Below, piece by piece: positions 1-12,539 of a stretch of 64,000 nucleotides of DNA. Source of the stretch: Adenanthera pavonina (Eukaryota; Streptophyta; Magnoliopsida; Fabales; Fabaceae). The notes beneath the pieces are model-generated. The model did not search any database. It saw nothing but the letters and a program-made list of their open reading frames with translations, and was not told the origin of the DNA. The stretch covers positions 14,758,501 through 14,822,500 of the forward strand of contig JAIVEN010000012.1 in NCBI GenBank assembly GCA_026686845.1. The letters run 5' to 3'. The translations under genes were made by a program, and so were the position numbers. Within the stretch, counting starts at the first letter, position 1; each line of letters opens with the position of its first letter.

Positions 1-95
1 TTGAGATGCTTGCTCTAAGAGAAAATCCTATAACATAGTAGTAGGATATATATATAATTAGCAATGTCACTGTTGAAGTTACATAATTACTTTGA

Positions 96-1040
96 TTATA
101 ATTTACTTACAATCTTTTTGCCAACCACTTGAGCCTCATGGATGATATATTGTCTATGCTTATTTGTCGTTGCTCTCTTCCACTTTTGAGCACGTGTTAT
201 AGGAGATAGAGGAGAAACAAAAATGGATGGGTCAAACTTTGCAGCTTCTTGTTTTTCTTGTAACTTCTCATGCATCATCTTATACTCTAGTAACTCATCC
301 TTCACGAGACAAGTTATAAGGATAGACATTTAGCTTTTGCTTCTCTTGTGCAACTGCTCTTATTTTCTATTACAAATAAAGCCAATAAATTTTTAATGAC
401 TGCTCATAATTGCAATTTAAATGCTGAAAATTGCCAATTTAGTTACCTTAAACTTAGGAGTTGTTCAATGCTCAACAAACTTCTTCGATGTCTCTTCATC
501 TAGGGACTGATAGATGTTGCATGGATTCTTATCCTTCAATTTACCATATATGTATCTTAAAGTGAGACTTTTTTTAAAGTCTTTTCATTGTTTTGCTACT
601 ATCTTCAATGAGTTCTTGCTCATCTCCTCGGTGGTAGGAATGTCATAAGTAATTTACAAGGCAACTCATACAATGAAGTTAGTAATGACTAATATTATAA
701 TAAAGTTGGTAGAAAAATATATCAGTACAAAGAAAGATACCAAGATATCTTGCCAAATCTGCTTTTTAACACTCTTTGGTATGCCTTTTTTCCAATTAGG
801 GTACAAAATACTAATTTTACTCCAAACAAAATCACCTAAATAACTCTTAAACTAAGTCCTTTCGTTACGCCTTTCATAATCTAACTCATTGATGTCAACA
901 TGTAATCTCTGTTCACTACCTCGAGGTTTGGTCAATGAACTCATCCTTGTGCTACCTCTAGTTTTGGTATTGGTAGTACTCTTGCTAGCAATTGTTGTAG
1001 GCTGCTCAGAATCACTAGAGGAATTACTAAAGGAATCCAT
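96..1040 (-). pseudogene. CACTA second gene, Transposase_24 (Ptta/En/Spm) type, broken
   Basis: The likely start is the ATG at 1040-1038, which opens a 63-codon frame rich in Ser, Thr and Gln that is open to 852. Further downstream on the minus strand, 850-680 contains readable pieces in shifted frames (for example FVWSKISILYPNWKKGIPK). A second open segment at 329-96 carries the pattern SPITRAQKWKRATTNKHRQY, which resembles the C-terminal core of plant Transposase_24 proteins: an R-x-x-x-W-x-x-x-H/N-T-N-K stretch, then a helix ending near the stop. Stops and frame changes between the blocks are either introns or decay, and I cannot separate the two. It lies directly downstream of the TNP2 remnant on the same strand, as in other CACTA elements. 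In that family this product is the second element-encoded protein, thought to assist transposition. Confidence 0.6.
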
Positions 1041-1181
1041 GTTCCTATTTAAACAATAAGATAAATATTGTAAGTAAATTGAAATAAGATTAAAACAATA
1101 AATAAAATTAAAATAATAAATGAAATTAGACTTTTGAAGTATGTGTGGGCACACATACACATAAAATTACCTCTAGTGAAA

Positions 1182-4100
1182 CTATGTAGGGATATTTTCC
1201 CAAATTCCTTCATGATGATCATGTCTTGCGGCATATACATCATCTACCTTATCTTCTTCATTCAATTGAGGTAGACTCATGGAGAAAGGAGGGATATCAT
1301 CAATATTAGAAGTTGATTCATTATTCCTAGAATTAGTAGTTTGTTTTTTTTTCTTGAAGAACAACATACCACTTTTTAACAACCAGATCAATGACATAAA
1401 AGATTTGTTTTGCTTGATTTGCCATGAAAAAAGGCTCCTCCTTGTAACCTATCCTATTAAGATCTACCATGTAAATCCTAACACATATGTTCGGACACCA
1501 TTATTACCATCAACCCACATATATTTGAAAACAGGAACTCTAAAAGCTATGTAGTCAACCTCCCATATCTCTTGATTAACCCCAAAATATGATACGATTG
1601 CCAAGACAGGGTTTCTATCTTTTGCACTAGAAAAATGCATTGCTTCAGCTTTTACCATAATCCCACTATTTTGCATAGTGCTTGTCATCCTGGGCTTTTG
1701 CATAGAATGAATACCTGTTAATGTCATATTCACTCTAACATAAGACATCAAATCAAGATCCATTAACTAACCATCTTATTGTTTTAGAAACATTATCATC
1801 ATTCATAACCTATTCATTGAACCATGATATGAAAGTCCCATTGTGCTCATTTACCAACCATTTATCCCTCTTCCGAGGGTTCTTTTCTTTGATAATGTTT
1901 TTAGGCATGACTAAGTAAGGCTAAACTTCATTAGTGTTATTTAAGATATATAGATGTGTTTGTAGTACCTCTCCATGACTCATGCTCTTCACTCTAACCC
2001 CAAGTGTACCCTTACCTGCACCTCTTCCCTCATGTCTAGACTTTGGAAGTCCAATGGCTTCTGTTGCTGACAAGTACTTAGTACAAAATTCAATAGCCTC
2101 TTTGGTAATATATTTTTCAACAATGGATGCTTCAGGCCATTATGGATTCTTCATATACCCTTTTAGGATTTTCATGTATCGCTCAAATGGGTATATCCGC
2201 CTTAAATAAACAAGGCCATAAATTCTTATCTCTCTCACCAAATGTACAATTAAATGAACCATGATGTCAAAAAATGATAGTAGAAAGTATATCTCAAGTT
2301 GGTATAAGGTAATAACAACATCATTTTCTAATTCATCCAATTTTTGGGGGTTAATCACTTTGCTACATATAGCATTGAAGAAGAAACACAATTTGGTTAT
2401 AGTGTGTCTCACATTTTTTAGTAATATATCCCAAATAGCCACTGGCAATAGTTGTTGCATCAACACATGGCAATCATGAGACTTTAAGCCTACTAATTTC
2501 AAATCTTTCATTGACACGAGCCTCTTGATGTTTGAAGAATACCCTTATGGCACTTTGATGCCATGTAAACACTCACGAAAACTTCTTTTCTCCTTTCTAG
2601 ACAATGTATAACATGCAGGAGGCAAATAAGTCCTCTCTCCTATTGGCTGAGGAGCTAAACCTTCTCGTATCCCTATTTTAACTAAGTCTAGCCTTGTGCT
2701 CACACCATCCTTACTCTTCTCCTTTATGTCCAAATTTATTCCAATAAGACTATCACACATATTTTTCTCCATATGCATCACATCAAGACTATGTCTCACC
2801 TCAAGACTCCGCCAATATGGAAGGTCAAAAAAGACAGACCTCTTTTTCCATAATTTCTTTTCAGTTCCAAGCTTTTATGTCTTACCAAGGATCACATTAA
2901 TGTCTTTCACTCGTTGATAAACTTGCTCTATAGTTATTGCCTCTAGAGTATTTTCATACTCTTGCAAGCCATTGAAAGCTTTCTTTAATCTATGAGAACG
3001 GTGGTGCCTTTTACAAAATCTTCGATGACCAAGGTAGACAGTCTTCTTTCATGCTGAAGTTGATGGTAGCATGTGCCTTCTTCACAAATAGGGCATGCTT
3101 TATGGCCTTTAACACTGTATCCAAATAACTTTCCATATGCAGGGAAGTCATTTATTGTGCAGAAGACCATGGCACGAAGCTTAAAAGTCTCTTTATGATA
3201 CGCATCAAATACATCCACTCCTTTCTCCTACAACACTTTCAAGTCCTCAATTAAAGGTCTCAAGTAGGCTTCTGTGTCTTTTCCTAGCTGTTTTGGGCCT
3301 GAGATCATCATAGATAACATGATGTACTTGTGTTTCATACACAGCTGAGGAGGTAGGTTGTAAACCACCAAGAGGACAGGCCATGAGCTATGTTTACTAC
3401 TAAGGTTGCTGTAAGGACTCATTCCATCTGTACAGAGCTCAAGCCTAAGATTTCTTGGCAACCATCCAAATTTAAGAAATAGTTTATCAACTATTTTCCA
3501 TTAAGGAGAATCAGCTGGATGTCGAATCTTTCCATCAGATTTTCTCTCATCTACATGCCGTCTCAAGTTCTTTGCTTCCTTCACATTAGCAAACAAGTGC
3601 TTGAACCTTAGTATTATTGGAAGATATCATAACACCTTCAAAGGACACCCCTTAGTGATCACATCACAATTAGCATCATTATCCCCTTTCACTTTGTACC
3701 ATGGTGACCTGCTTTTCGGACACACATGCAACCCTTCCTACTCATTTCTATATAATATGCAGTTATTAGAGCAAGCATGTATCTTTTTATACTCTATACT
3801 TATTGGGCATAGGATTTTATTTGCCTCATAGTTATAGTCTGGAAGTTCATTACCTTCTGGAAGCATATCTTTCAACTAGTCAAGCACATCGTGAAACTTT
3901 TGTCGCTCCAACCATTTCTTGCTTTTAAGTTGACTAATCTCAACACTGCTGACAACCGTATATATTTAATGCACCCCGGATACAAAGGTTTCTTTGCATC
4001 ATTGCACAAGCTATCATATACATGTGCTTGCTTATAAAACTCTACTCCAACATCATGAATCATGTTCTCTAGTTGATCATCCAAATCAGCATCAACTTCC

Positions 4101-4360
4101 TCTTTTTTGAACATATTGGGCATTTTTGTTTCTCCATTTCATATCCATCATGTCTAGTTCTTATTGAACCCAACACAAATTACATGGTCCTTTATTTCAT
4201 CAATACTTAATCACCTTCCACTTAAACATTTTACACATAGATAGTAAAACCTCCCATTATCATAAAAAACATTCCTTTTAGCAAACTCTAGAAACTGTTC
4301 AACTCCATTCTCATATTTATCATTTGTCCTTTTGGCATTTATCCAACTATGATCTATCAT
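1182..4360 (-). pseudogene. TNP2-type CACTA transposase, broken
   Basis: Blocks appear in the order of a plant TNP2 protein. The ATG at 4360 opens MIDHSWINAKRTNDKYENGV, the start of the transposase-associated domain. Pieces of the Transposase_21 core follow: 3461-3228 (LCTDGMSPYSNLSSKHSSWP), 3218-2985 (FCTINDFPAYGKLFGYSVKG, then the Cys pair of ACPICEEGT) and 2799-2545 (HSLDVMHMEKNMCDSLIGIN). Next come a DUF4218-like block at 2517-2140 and a DUF4216-like block at 1763-1464 (NPVLAIVSYFGVNQEIWEVD). The last segment, 1397-1182, ends HDHHEGIWENIPT before a stop. Stops and frameshifts separate every block, so no functional product is expected. In intact relatives the protein binds the subterminal repeats and catalyses cut-and-paste transposition. 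Confidence 0.85.
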
Positions 4361-4797
4361 GACCTAATATGAATTTCCATACAACAACAATAATAACATT
4401 AGCCTTAACTCACTAAGTGAGGTCAGCTACATGATTTAGAATCCAACTAATATGAACTTCCATAAATGAATAAATTAAAACAAGCACACATCAAGCAGAT
4501 CAATCTCTCCATTAAACTAGATTTAGACTTAACCTCATAGGAACTAAACTCAAATCAACATTGAGTTTGTGAGAATTCAGAGTTAAAACTATGAACTTCA
4601 AATGGAATAGGATTTTACCCACTATGGAATAGGGTTAGACCTTCAAAATATTTAAGAAGATGATATTCAAGTCTAATAAAGGTAAGATCCAAAGGCAATT
4701 AGCATGATATGTAGTATAAAGATGGGCAATAGATAGTACCTCAAGCTAGGAATATGGACCCGTACGACTATTTAGCCAACTTCTCTATGGCTCTATC
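4361..4797. other. CACTA leader/intron sequence, no gene seen
   Basis: This AT-rich non-coding stretch lies upstream of the TNP2 remnant in the element's orientation. I see no convincing reading frame. It ends at CTATC (4793-4797), the left target-site duplication of the solo LTR that follows. Confidence 0.5.
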
Positions 4798-6460
4798 TGT
4801 TGAATTAAGAGTTTTGATGATTCCAAACCAACATCCAAGAGCTTGGATTGAAGATATCAAAGGAGCTCAAAGTATTTCAAAGTGAAGAAATTCTGAGTAA
4901 TCTATGCTAGAATTGTTGTTTGATCTTTAGCTATGTTCAGGAATGGGTAAAAGACTTTGATTTGATGAAAAGATGTTTTAAAACGTTGATTTTATGTTTA
5001 AATCATGAACTATTTGAAAAATACCCACCAACAGACGAAGTTTGAAAAGTTTATATTGAACTGTCATGTTGGAAATTCGAACTTTGCCTTTGGAAATTCG
5101 AATTTCGAGCTGAAACTGAATAAGTCTGAAGAGATTCTTCTCTGACAGACGAATTTTGATTTACCAAAATTTGAATTTTCATATGAGCCTGAAAGAAGCT
5201 TCTTAAAGACAGACGAATTTTAAGTCTTCAAATTCGAATTTTAGACAAAATGCAATTTGTGAAAACCAAAAAATTCGTCTGTAATAATGTTAAAGTTCAT
5301 CTGAAATCAAGAATATCTTGAGCTTCAAAATTGCTCTCTGACAGACAAACTTTGAAGATTAAAATTCAAATTTCAGAAGCTTAGGCTGTGAGTCTGTTAA
5401 AATGAAATGTTGACATACGAATAACAAAGTTTTGAAACTTCAAATGTTGAAGTAAGTCTGAAAAGAGGACTCTCTGACAGACGAACTTCACTCTTTCAAA
5501 ATTTGAATTTCGAAGAAACTGAACTACTGTGTCTTTTGAATGTACTACGGACAGACGAACTTTGGGGTTCCAAAATTCAAATTTTGAGGGCACTGTAGAA
5601 GATTGAAAACACTGGTTACACTTAACAGAAAAACTTTCTTCTTGAAAATTCGTATGTCACAACATGGAGACATTTTCTAAGTTTCAAAATTCGAATTTCA
5701 CTTCATGAACAAACGAACTTCAGTATTTCAACGTTGGAAGCTTTAACCTTCAGTTTCTTCAAAATTCGTCTGTTGACCAACCAAAATTCGAATTTCAGTA
5801 TGTCAGTAGCATTAAATGCGGTTGGTTAACGGATAGTTTTTCAGAGTAACCGTTGGATAACTTCTCCAACGGATAAATTTTATCTCTAACGGACATTTGA
5901 GACCTAAATCTATAAATACAACATCATTTGAAGTTGTGGGAAACGAATCAAACTTGTATATACTGAAATTCTGCCAAATCTTCTCAAAAAGCTTTTACCC
6001 TCTCAACTTCAATATCTGTACTTTAACCTTCATATTTACTTTATTCAAGAGAGTTATATCTTTGTAAACAATCTAATCTTCATCTGGAAGATAGATTTAC
6101 TTGTGAGGGGAGATCACAAGGGCATTGGGAAGCACATTGTGGAAGTGCTTAGAGAGATTGAGAAAGCTTTAGAAAACAGAGCACAAGCTGTGTACTGTGG
6201 CATTTGCAAGAAGCCCATTGAATTCTTGCAGTATAGTGAAAAATCTCAAGAGGTGTCTTGGGGACTGGACGTAGGTCAAGTGGATAGACCGAACAAGGAT
6301 AAATTTCTGAGTGTTCTTCTCCCTATCATTACTTTTTCAGTTTGCTCTGCTTATACGTTGCTTTCATTATACCCTGCTTTCTTCACCTATTTCACTTTGT
6401 GCAGAAAATTTTCAAACTTCCCAATTCACCCCCCCTCTTGGGAAGTCCGCCTAACTAACA
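4798..6460 (+). mobile_element. Solo LTR of a Copia Sirevirus-type element
   Basis: Starts TGTTGAATTAAG and ends CTAACTAACA, flanked by the perfect 5-bp duplication CTATC (4793-4797 and 6461-6465). It is 1663 bp long, close to the 1658-bp right LTR of the element at 9199-19150, and aligns to that LTR along its length. No internal region is attached, so it is a recombination product between two LTRs. From about 5020 to 5810 it carries a run of composite units built from CAGACGAA plus a palindromic AAATTCGAATTT-like sequence (reported as a finding). The 3' part (6100-6410) contains an open frame also seen in the other LTR copies. I read that as conserved LTR sequence, not a gene. Confidence 0.9.
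5910..5920 (+). promoter_or_regulatory. TATA box of Sirevirus LTR
   Basis: CTATAAATACA in the LTR, followed by AACATCATTTGAAGTTGTGG. The same block is present in the minus-strand LTRs near 9739-9750, 18033-18043 and 40372-40381. Conservation across copies of different age supports a core promoter that would start the genomic RNA just downstream. Confidence 0.6.
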
Positions 6461-9198
6461 CTATCTACATCAAGAAGTATGGTTTGCCAATCCCCCTGCA
6501 CCGACAAAGTCTATAACTATGTGTAATACTTAATTTGGAAGTATAAATTCAACACTTATAAGGTGCTTAAATACATTATTAAATGTAATTTTTTTCTATG
6601 GATTAATGGATATTCTTTTGCTATAGACAAGTATTGCCAATCTATAGCTTCAACAATAAAATTGGAATAACACTTCAATCACACATGCGCCATGAGAGAA
6701 TTCAAATTTTGAATATCTTTGTGTGTGTGTGTGTGTGTACGTTCATGTATTATTTCTTTACAATCAAAGAATAGTTAAAACTATAAATAATTAATATATA
6801 ACATTTATCAATTTAACTTATGAATTTGTGGCTACGTACCTTTGCTCAAGAAAGCTCATACAAATGTACATGTCTCATTTATTTACATGAGACAAACATT
6901 TCATATCTATAACATGTTTAGTAAAATTAGTAAAAAGGCAACGCCAGAAACCAAAAAAAAAAAACGAATTACAGGAGACAACAAAAATTTTTCACAACAT
7001 GGTCAATTGCATAATTCAACTACTATGATCTAGATTAAGTTAAATGTTATAAAGCCTAGAAAGAAATAGCTAGAGGAAAATAAGGCCCACATCAAGTTCA
7101 ACTAATATAATTCTTGAGTAATTCTGAAGCATATAACCACATTTTATCAAACCTTATAGCTAAGAGTTAATAGAAAACAAAACATACAGCTAAGAATTTT
7201 CATTCTACAATCAGGTTGACAATAAAAAGACTATAAAACTAATAAGTTAATGACAATCTTTTACCAAAAAGTTAGGAATAAAAAATTGAACAAAAAACAA
7301 TTTTGATTTCTGTCACACATCTTCGCCTTATTTCCATAAAATCATGCTTCTTTAATGTTCAACGCAATAAAATCAAAATCAAGCATCATAGATTCAGAAT
7401 AAAAAATTTGATATCATAGATTATCATAATGAAACATAATGAACATCACATTCAAATTATAAGTCAGAAAGTGAATGATAAAAATTCCTTCCAATGTGAA
7501 GTTGTGACTTTAAAGAACCCATTTCTGATGAGAAGTTAGTAGATATAGAAAAAAGAAGGTATAACAGAAACTCAAATTATCTAATTTATTTTTTAATTTA
7601 ATTGTTTCCTTGGTTTATAAAAACTACTCATCAGAGCAAATCTCATATAAGAACTTAGAAATAATTCTTTCACGTGGAGCAAGGCCCTGCCATCTCTATC
7701 AATCTAAAGTTACTAAATGTGAAGTTATCATGATGACAAAAAAAAAATTCCCAGTAGCATAAAAGATTTGGTTACTTTTGTTCTATGCCACATTCCTTCA
7801 GGTAGAATATGTGATTGTGCTTAAAATGAAATAACATGACACTTTAGATTTTTTTTTTTTACTAATTGGCCATTTTAGAATTTTGAATCCATGAAACATT
7901 CAGATAAGACTAGTCAATAGAGTTTTATATTGGGTACTAAAGAGGATCAACATTCTGTATGGCATGGGATCTCCAAAAGAAATTACATGTTCGGATTGTC
8001 CTCTTTTCTCATTACCTCTCTTTTATCTGTCACCTTATGCCTAGTGGTGTTTTTATATAGTATTGTGACCTGCACTCATAGCCATTAGGTTTATTTTTGC
8101 ATCACAAGAATATAAAAAGCTTTGGCCCCATAGAAAACTTCAAAAAGCTCTGGCCTCATGAAAATTATTAGGAGCTCGCAAACTTCAAAATATTTGGGAC
8201 AAGTCCAGTTAAGTGATCCTTTTCTTTGTTTACAATAGAAAAAAAATTATTTAAGAAAAGCAATATCACACCAATTACTAATACATTTGAAATTGAAAGC
8301 CCAAAAATATTACTGACAAGAAGGGACAACAAAAAAGGACAAGTGCACCGGATAGTTTTTATGATTAAAAAATCAATAGCACTTGCACAACTACATTAGT
8401 GCCTCAACATATATAAAATAGTAAAAGGGAAACCAAAAAGGAACTACAAATCAACAAAAGCCCCTCCTCTTAAGTGAAACCTATTTTATATAGAGAAAAA
8501 TCTACCAAAATTGATAAAAAACAAAGATATAGAGGCACATTTTAGCAAGCCCTTCCTCTTAAGCAAACAATCAAAACAGCCCACTGCAATCAATCTAATT
8601 AATAAAAAGTCACCCAAAAATAGACCACCCACAAAAATAAAGGATAGAGTTTTACCATGTTGAACCTTTGCTACCATGGTTCTCAAATCTCCTACATGAA
8701 TAGAGGTTAAAAGAATAGGCATGACCAGAGACCCAACGCATGAAATAGAAAGCTTTATCTTGGAAATAGAGCTCAACTACATTAGTGGACAACAACCAAG
8801 GCAAAGAGAAGACTAGGTGAGGGGTGAATCTCGATTATCGATCTTGTGAGAATGTCGACTATTTCTGAGTAATCTCGAATCTCTGTTTCATAGATCAATG
8901 ACCTTAGGCAATGGAGTGCAGACAAGGTGAGATGATGATGGATTGGGGATCAGGAGACAAAAGCTTGACTATTTTTTAGCACCATTTCACAGATGAAAGA
9001 CCTAGCTAAGCAACAGAGATGAGATAAGGAAAAGAAGATAAATTAATCGGGAGTTTTGAGTAGTCGGAAAACCTTAAAAAATAAATAGTTTACACGTATT
9101 TGGGAAAATTTTTTTTAGCAAAAGTTAAAAGAAAGGGAAAAAAACCAATTATGTCTGTTAATGAAAAAACAGATGTAATGAGTTATGGGTGTTAATGA
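6461..9198. other. Non-coding CACTA internal sequence
   Basis: AT-rich sequence between two Sirevirus insertions, assigned to the CACTA element by position. It holds a (GT)n microsatellite at about 6719-6739, several A or T runs (for example 7850-7860) and no reading frame I recognise. From about 9110 it becomes rich in ATGTCTGTT/AACAGAT-like pieces that match the style of the CACTA terminal region at 19151-19350. It ends at AATGA (9194-9198), the left target site of the next element. Confidence 0.5.
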
Positions 9199-10793
9199 TG
9201 TTAGATAAGTTGGCTTCCCAAGAGGGGGGTGAATTGGGAAGATTGAAAATTTTTTGCAAAATGTCAAGAGGGTGAAGGAAGGAAAGTATGATGTTAAAAT
9301 AGAGTATAAAAGAATAAGCTGTAAAAGTATCAGTATGGAAGACAAAACTCATATATTTATCTTGGTTTGGTCTCTCCACTTGACCTACATCCAGTCCCCA
9401 AGTCACCACTTGAGATTTTCCACTATTCTGCAAGAATTCAGTGGGCTTCTTGCAAATGCCACAGTACAAAAATGATGCTCTGTTTCTAGATCTCACTCTT
9501 TAACTCAATGCACTCTTACTAAGTGCTTCCCCAATCCCTTGTGATATCCCCTCACAAGAAAATCTTTCTTCCAGATGAAGATAAGATTATTTACAATGAG
9601 TAAACTCTCTTAAATAGAGTGTATATGAAAGTTGAAGTACAAGTATTGAAGTGTGAGAGTAAGAGACTTTGAGTAGATGATTTGACAGAGTTTCAGTGTA
9701 TACAAAGTTAAAATTGTTACCCACAACTTTAAATGATGTTATATTTATAGATTTAGGTCTCAACTATACGTTAGAGACAAAATCTACCCGTTAGAGAAGT
9801 TATCCAATGGTTACTCTGAAAAACTATCCGTTAACCAACCGCATTTAATGCTTTTAACATTCTGAAATTCGAATTTTAGTTGGTCAACAGACAAATTTTG
9901 CAGAAACCGAAGGCTAAAGACTTCAACATTGAATGCCTGAAGTTTGTCTGTCATGAAGTGAAGTTCAAATTTTGATATTAGGAAAATATTTCTATGTTGT
10001 GACATATGATTTTTTGAGTAAAAAGTTTTTCTGTTAAGTGTGAACAGTATTTTCAACTTGCTACAGTGCCTTCGAAATTTGAATTTTGGAACCCCAAAAT
10101 TCGTCTATTTATAGCTGGTTTATAAGGCACAATAGTTCATATAATTTGAAATTCGAATTTTCAAAGGGTAAAGTTCGTCTGTCAGAGAGACCTTTTTTAG
10201 ACTTACTTCAAAATTCAAATTTATAAATATTGTTATTCATATGTCAATATATCATTGTAACAGACTCATAAGATTAGTTTCTGAAATTCAAATTTTTATG
10301 TTCAAAGTTCGTCTGTCAGTGAGCAATTTTGAAATCCAATCTAAACTTGGTTTCAGATGAACTTTGACATAATTTCAGACGAATTTCTTTAGTTTTCATA
10401 AGTTACTTTTTGTCTAAAATTCAAATTTTCAAAACCTAAAGTTCTTCTGTTACTAAAAGCTCCTTTCAGACACTTACGAAAATTCAAATTTTCTCAAGTC
10501 AAAATTCATCTGTCAGAGAAGTTTCTCTTCAGACTTGTTTAGTTTCAATATAAAATTCGAATTTCCAAAGCCAAAGTTTGAATTTCCAAGATGACAGATC
10601 AGTATAAACCTTTCAAACTTCGTCTGTTGGTGGGTGTTTTTCAAATATTCCACGTTTTAACATAGAATCAAAGTTTTAAAACATCTTTTCACCAAATCAA
10701 AGTCTTTTACTCAAATCAAAACATTTCTAAATGTCCTACATGAATCTTTGCACTGATTTCTCCAAGATTCCTTTACTTGAACCTTTTATGCAC
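9199..10793 (-). repeat. 3' LTR of element A, truncated
   Basis: Aligns with the LTR at 17493-19150 from its TGTTAGATAAG end up to about GAACCTTTTATGCA, then changes abruptly into ORF3 coding sequence. The U3 start (about 70 bp ending TTGATTCAACA in the other copy) is missing. A TATA element (minus strand) is at 9739-9750. Confidence 0.85.
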
Positions 10794-11542
10794 TGAGGTC
10801 AGTGGGCTTTAGCAAGTTTATGGTTATCCTATTCTCTTTTCTTCTGAATAAAGTGTTCAAGATTGTGCTTTCCTTGTAATTCAGAAAGGGGGCACCTTCT
10901 TCATCAGCAATCTCTACCTCATCCATATATCCAGAGGCAGTGATGTCAATCTTAAGGCCATCTTGCCCTGGGATTTCCAACACTTCAGTAAAAGTCTCAT
11001 CTGTGAGCCAGATGGTCCTTGATCTCAGATTGACCTCCCATTTTTTTTCTTGCTGTTGTACTTTAGGGAGGCATACCATGTCTTTACCACTTCATCATCA
11101 TAATTCTCTAGTATCTCTAACAGATTCTTATATCTCAACATCCATATTCTAGCATCAAAATTGTTAGAGACTAAGAAATCTTCCAAGTTCACACAATGAG
11201 GCTTGATTACCTTTTTATTGGCAAACTTGGTTTAGTATTCCTCCTGAATTTGAGGAGTGCTCCATAATGGCAGTGTAGTGAGTTGGTATTCTCCAGATTC
11301 AGTACTGAAGGAGGAAGTGGAAGTAACAGCAACAGCAGCAGGAACCAAAGGTTCTATTTTCTTCGGTGAAGAAGGTCCAGCTTTCTTTGATTCAGCCTTT
11401 GGTATAGTTTTCTGTCATTTGGAGGGAGTTGCCTTGCTTGATTCATCAGTTTTTCACCCTCCTTTGAGGCATATTGGGATTTGACCGTTCTCTTTGGTCA
11501 TGCCTCTCCTTTTCCAGCTTCAGGATTCTTTACTCTTGCCAT
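10794..11542 (-). pseudogene. Sirevirus ORF3 (env-like position), N-terminal part, broken
   Basis: The ATG at 11542 opens MARVKNPEAGKGEA followed by TGA. The same frame can be followed with further stops into the open block 11079-10786, which contains VNLRSRTIWLTDETFTEVLE and FLNYKESTILNTLFRRKENR. The block is clearly homologous to 36037-36790 in the plus-strand Sirevirus, where the protein continues for another ~450 residues. Here it is cut after KPTDLSA, where it meets LTR sequence. ORFs in this place in Sireviruses have been called env-like. The sequence looks to me more like the putative plant transposon protein family (PF20167-type), with no signal peptide or clear membrane segment in the readable part. 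Function unknown. Confidence 0.7.
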
Positions 11543-12539
11543 TTCCATGGATGAATGTTTCAGAATGAAGCAGAGATTGGGTTTATAGGATGTGAAAAGA
11601 AGTTTAAATGATGGGAAATGAAGATTTACAGTCAAAATTGAAGAACATTGAAGAGAGAATTTGAACAGACTCAGAGAAGAAAAGAGTAGGGTTGTGTCTG
11701 TTCAGTGGAAAACCATCGGTTTTAACGTAAGTAACCACCTGAAAGATGAATTTTGAGGGGTCAAAATTCAAACTTCGAGCAGTTAAAAGTTAAATCATTC
11801 AGCAAAGCTTACTGACAGATGAATTTTCTTCTGAAAGTTCATCTGACAGTGGATGGTTCAAGCAACATAAGATAAACAGATGAACTTTATGTCAACAAAG
11901 TTTGAATTTTGAAGAGTAAACATTAAGCAGCAATCAAAGCAACAAATAATAGACAAATTATGCGTATGAAAATTCATCTTTCAAAGATTCAACATGATGA
12001 GCATATTTCAACAGACGAATTTTTAAATCAGAAATACGAATTTTTGACTTTGTAAAGGTTTTCCAACATGCGTATGTTAAGAAATAGACATTTGTATAAT
12101 CATCATGTTAGACAAACATAACTTTGTAACTTTTTACTTTTGAAAATTCAAACTTTGAAGGACCATTAGATGAATTTTGAGGGACCACCGAGAACTGTTC
12201 CAATGTATACCAAGCTGAAGTTCATCTGTTGGGCATCTAAATTCGAATGTTGACCATGCAGACTTGTTCAAAAACACATTTTATTAAGTAAAATTGTCTA
12301 ACAAACATCTAAAAAGTGAATTTTGATCTTATGAACTTACAGAATGGATCAGAAACTTAGAATTTTTGCTATTTTCTTCACCTTTTGATTGTTCCATTCT
12401 GGTGTGCTCCATTTTTCAGATTTATTACCATTGAATCTCATAAGGAGCACTTGCAACTTAAATTAAATTTACTTCGATGCTAAAGTTAGAATTGATTTAA
12501 TGTTGGAAAATTTAAAAACAAAATTGCACAAGGATTTAC
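11543..12539. other. Spacer between pol and ORF3 of element A
   Basis: About 1 kb without a coding frame. From about 11740 to 12310 it repeatedly shows CAGACGAA/TTCATCTG-like and AATTCGAAT/AAATTCAAA-like words, the vocabulary found in the LTR arrays. The corresponding spacer of the plus-strand Sirevirus (35040-36030) has the same character. Confidence 0.6.

Noticed and set aside
6103..6516. 137-codon open frame as a small gene
   Set aside because: It lies inside a solo LTR, and its relatives are in other LTR copies; its end runs past the LTR into flanking sequence. Mentioned only as a finding.
6719..6739. (GT)n run as a functional site
   Set aside because: Ordinary microsatellite; similar runs occur at about 28722 and 42664 within LTRs.
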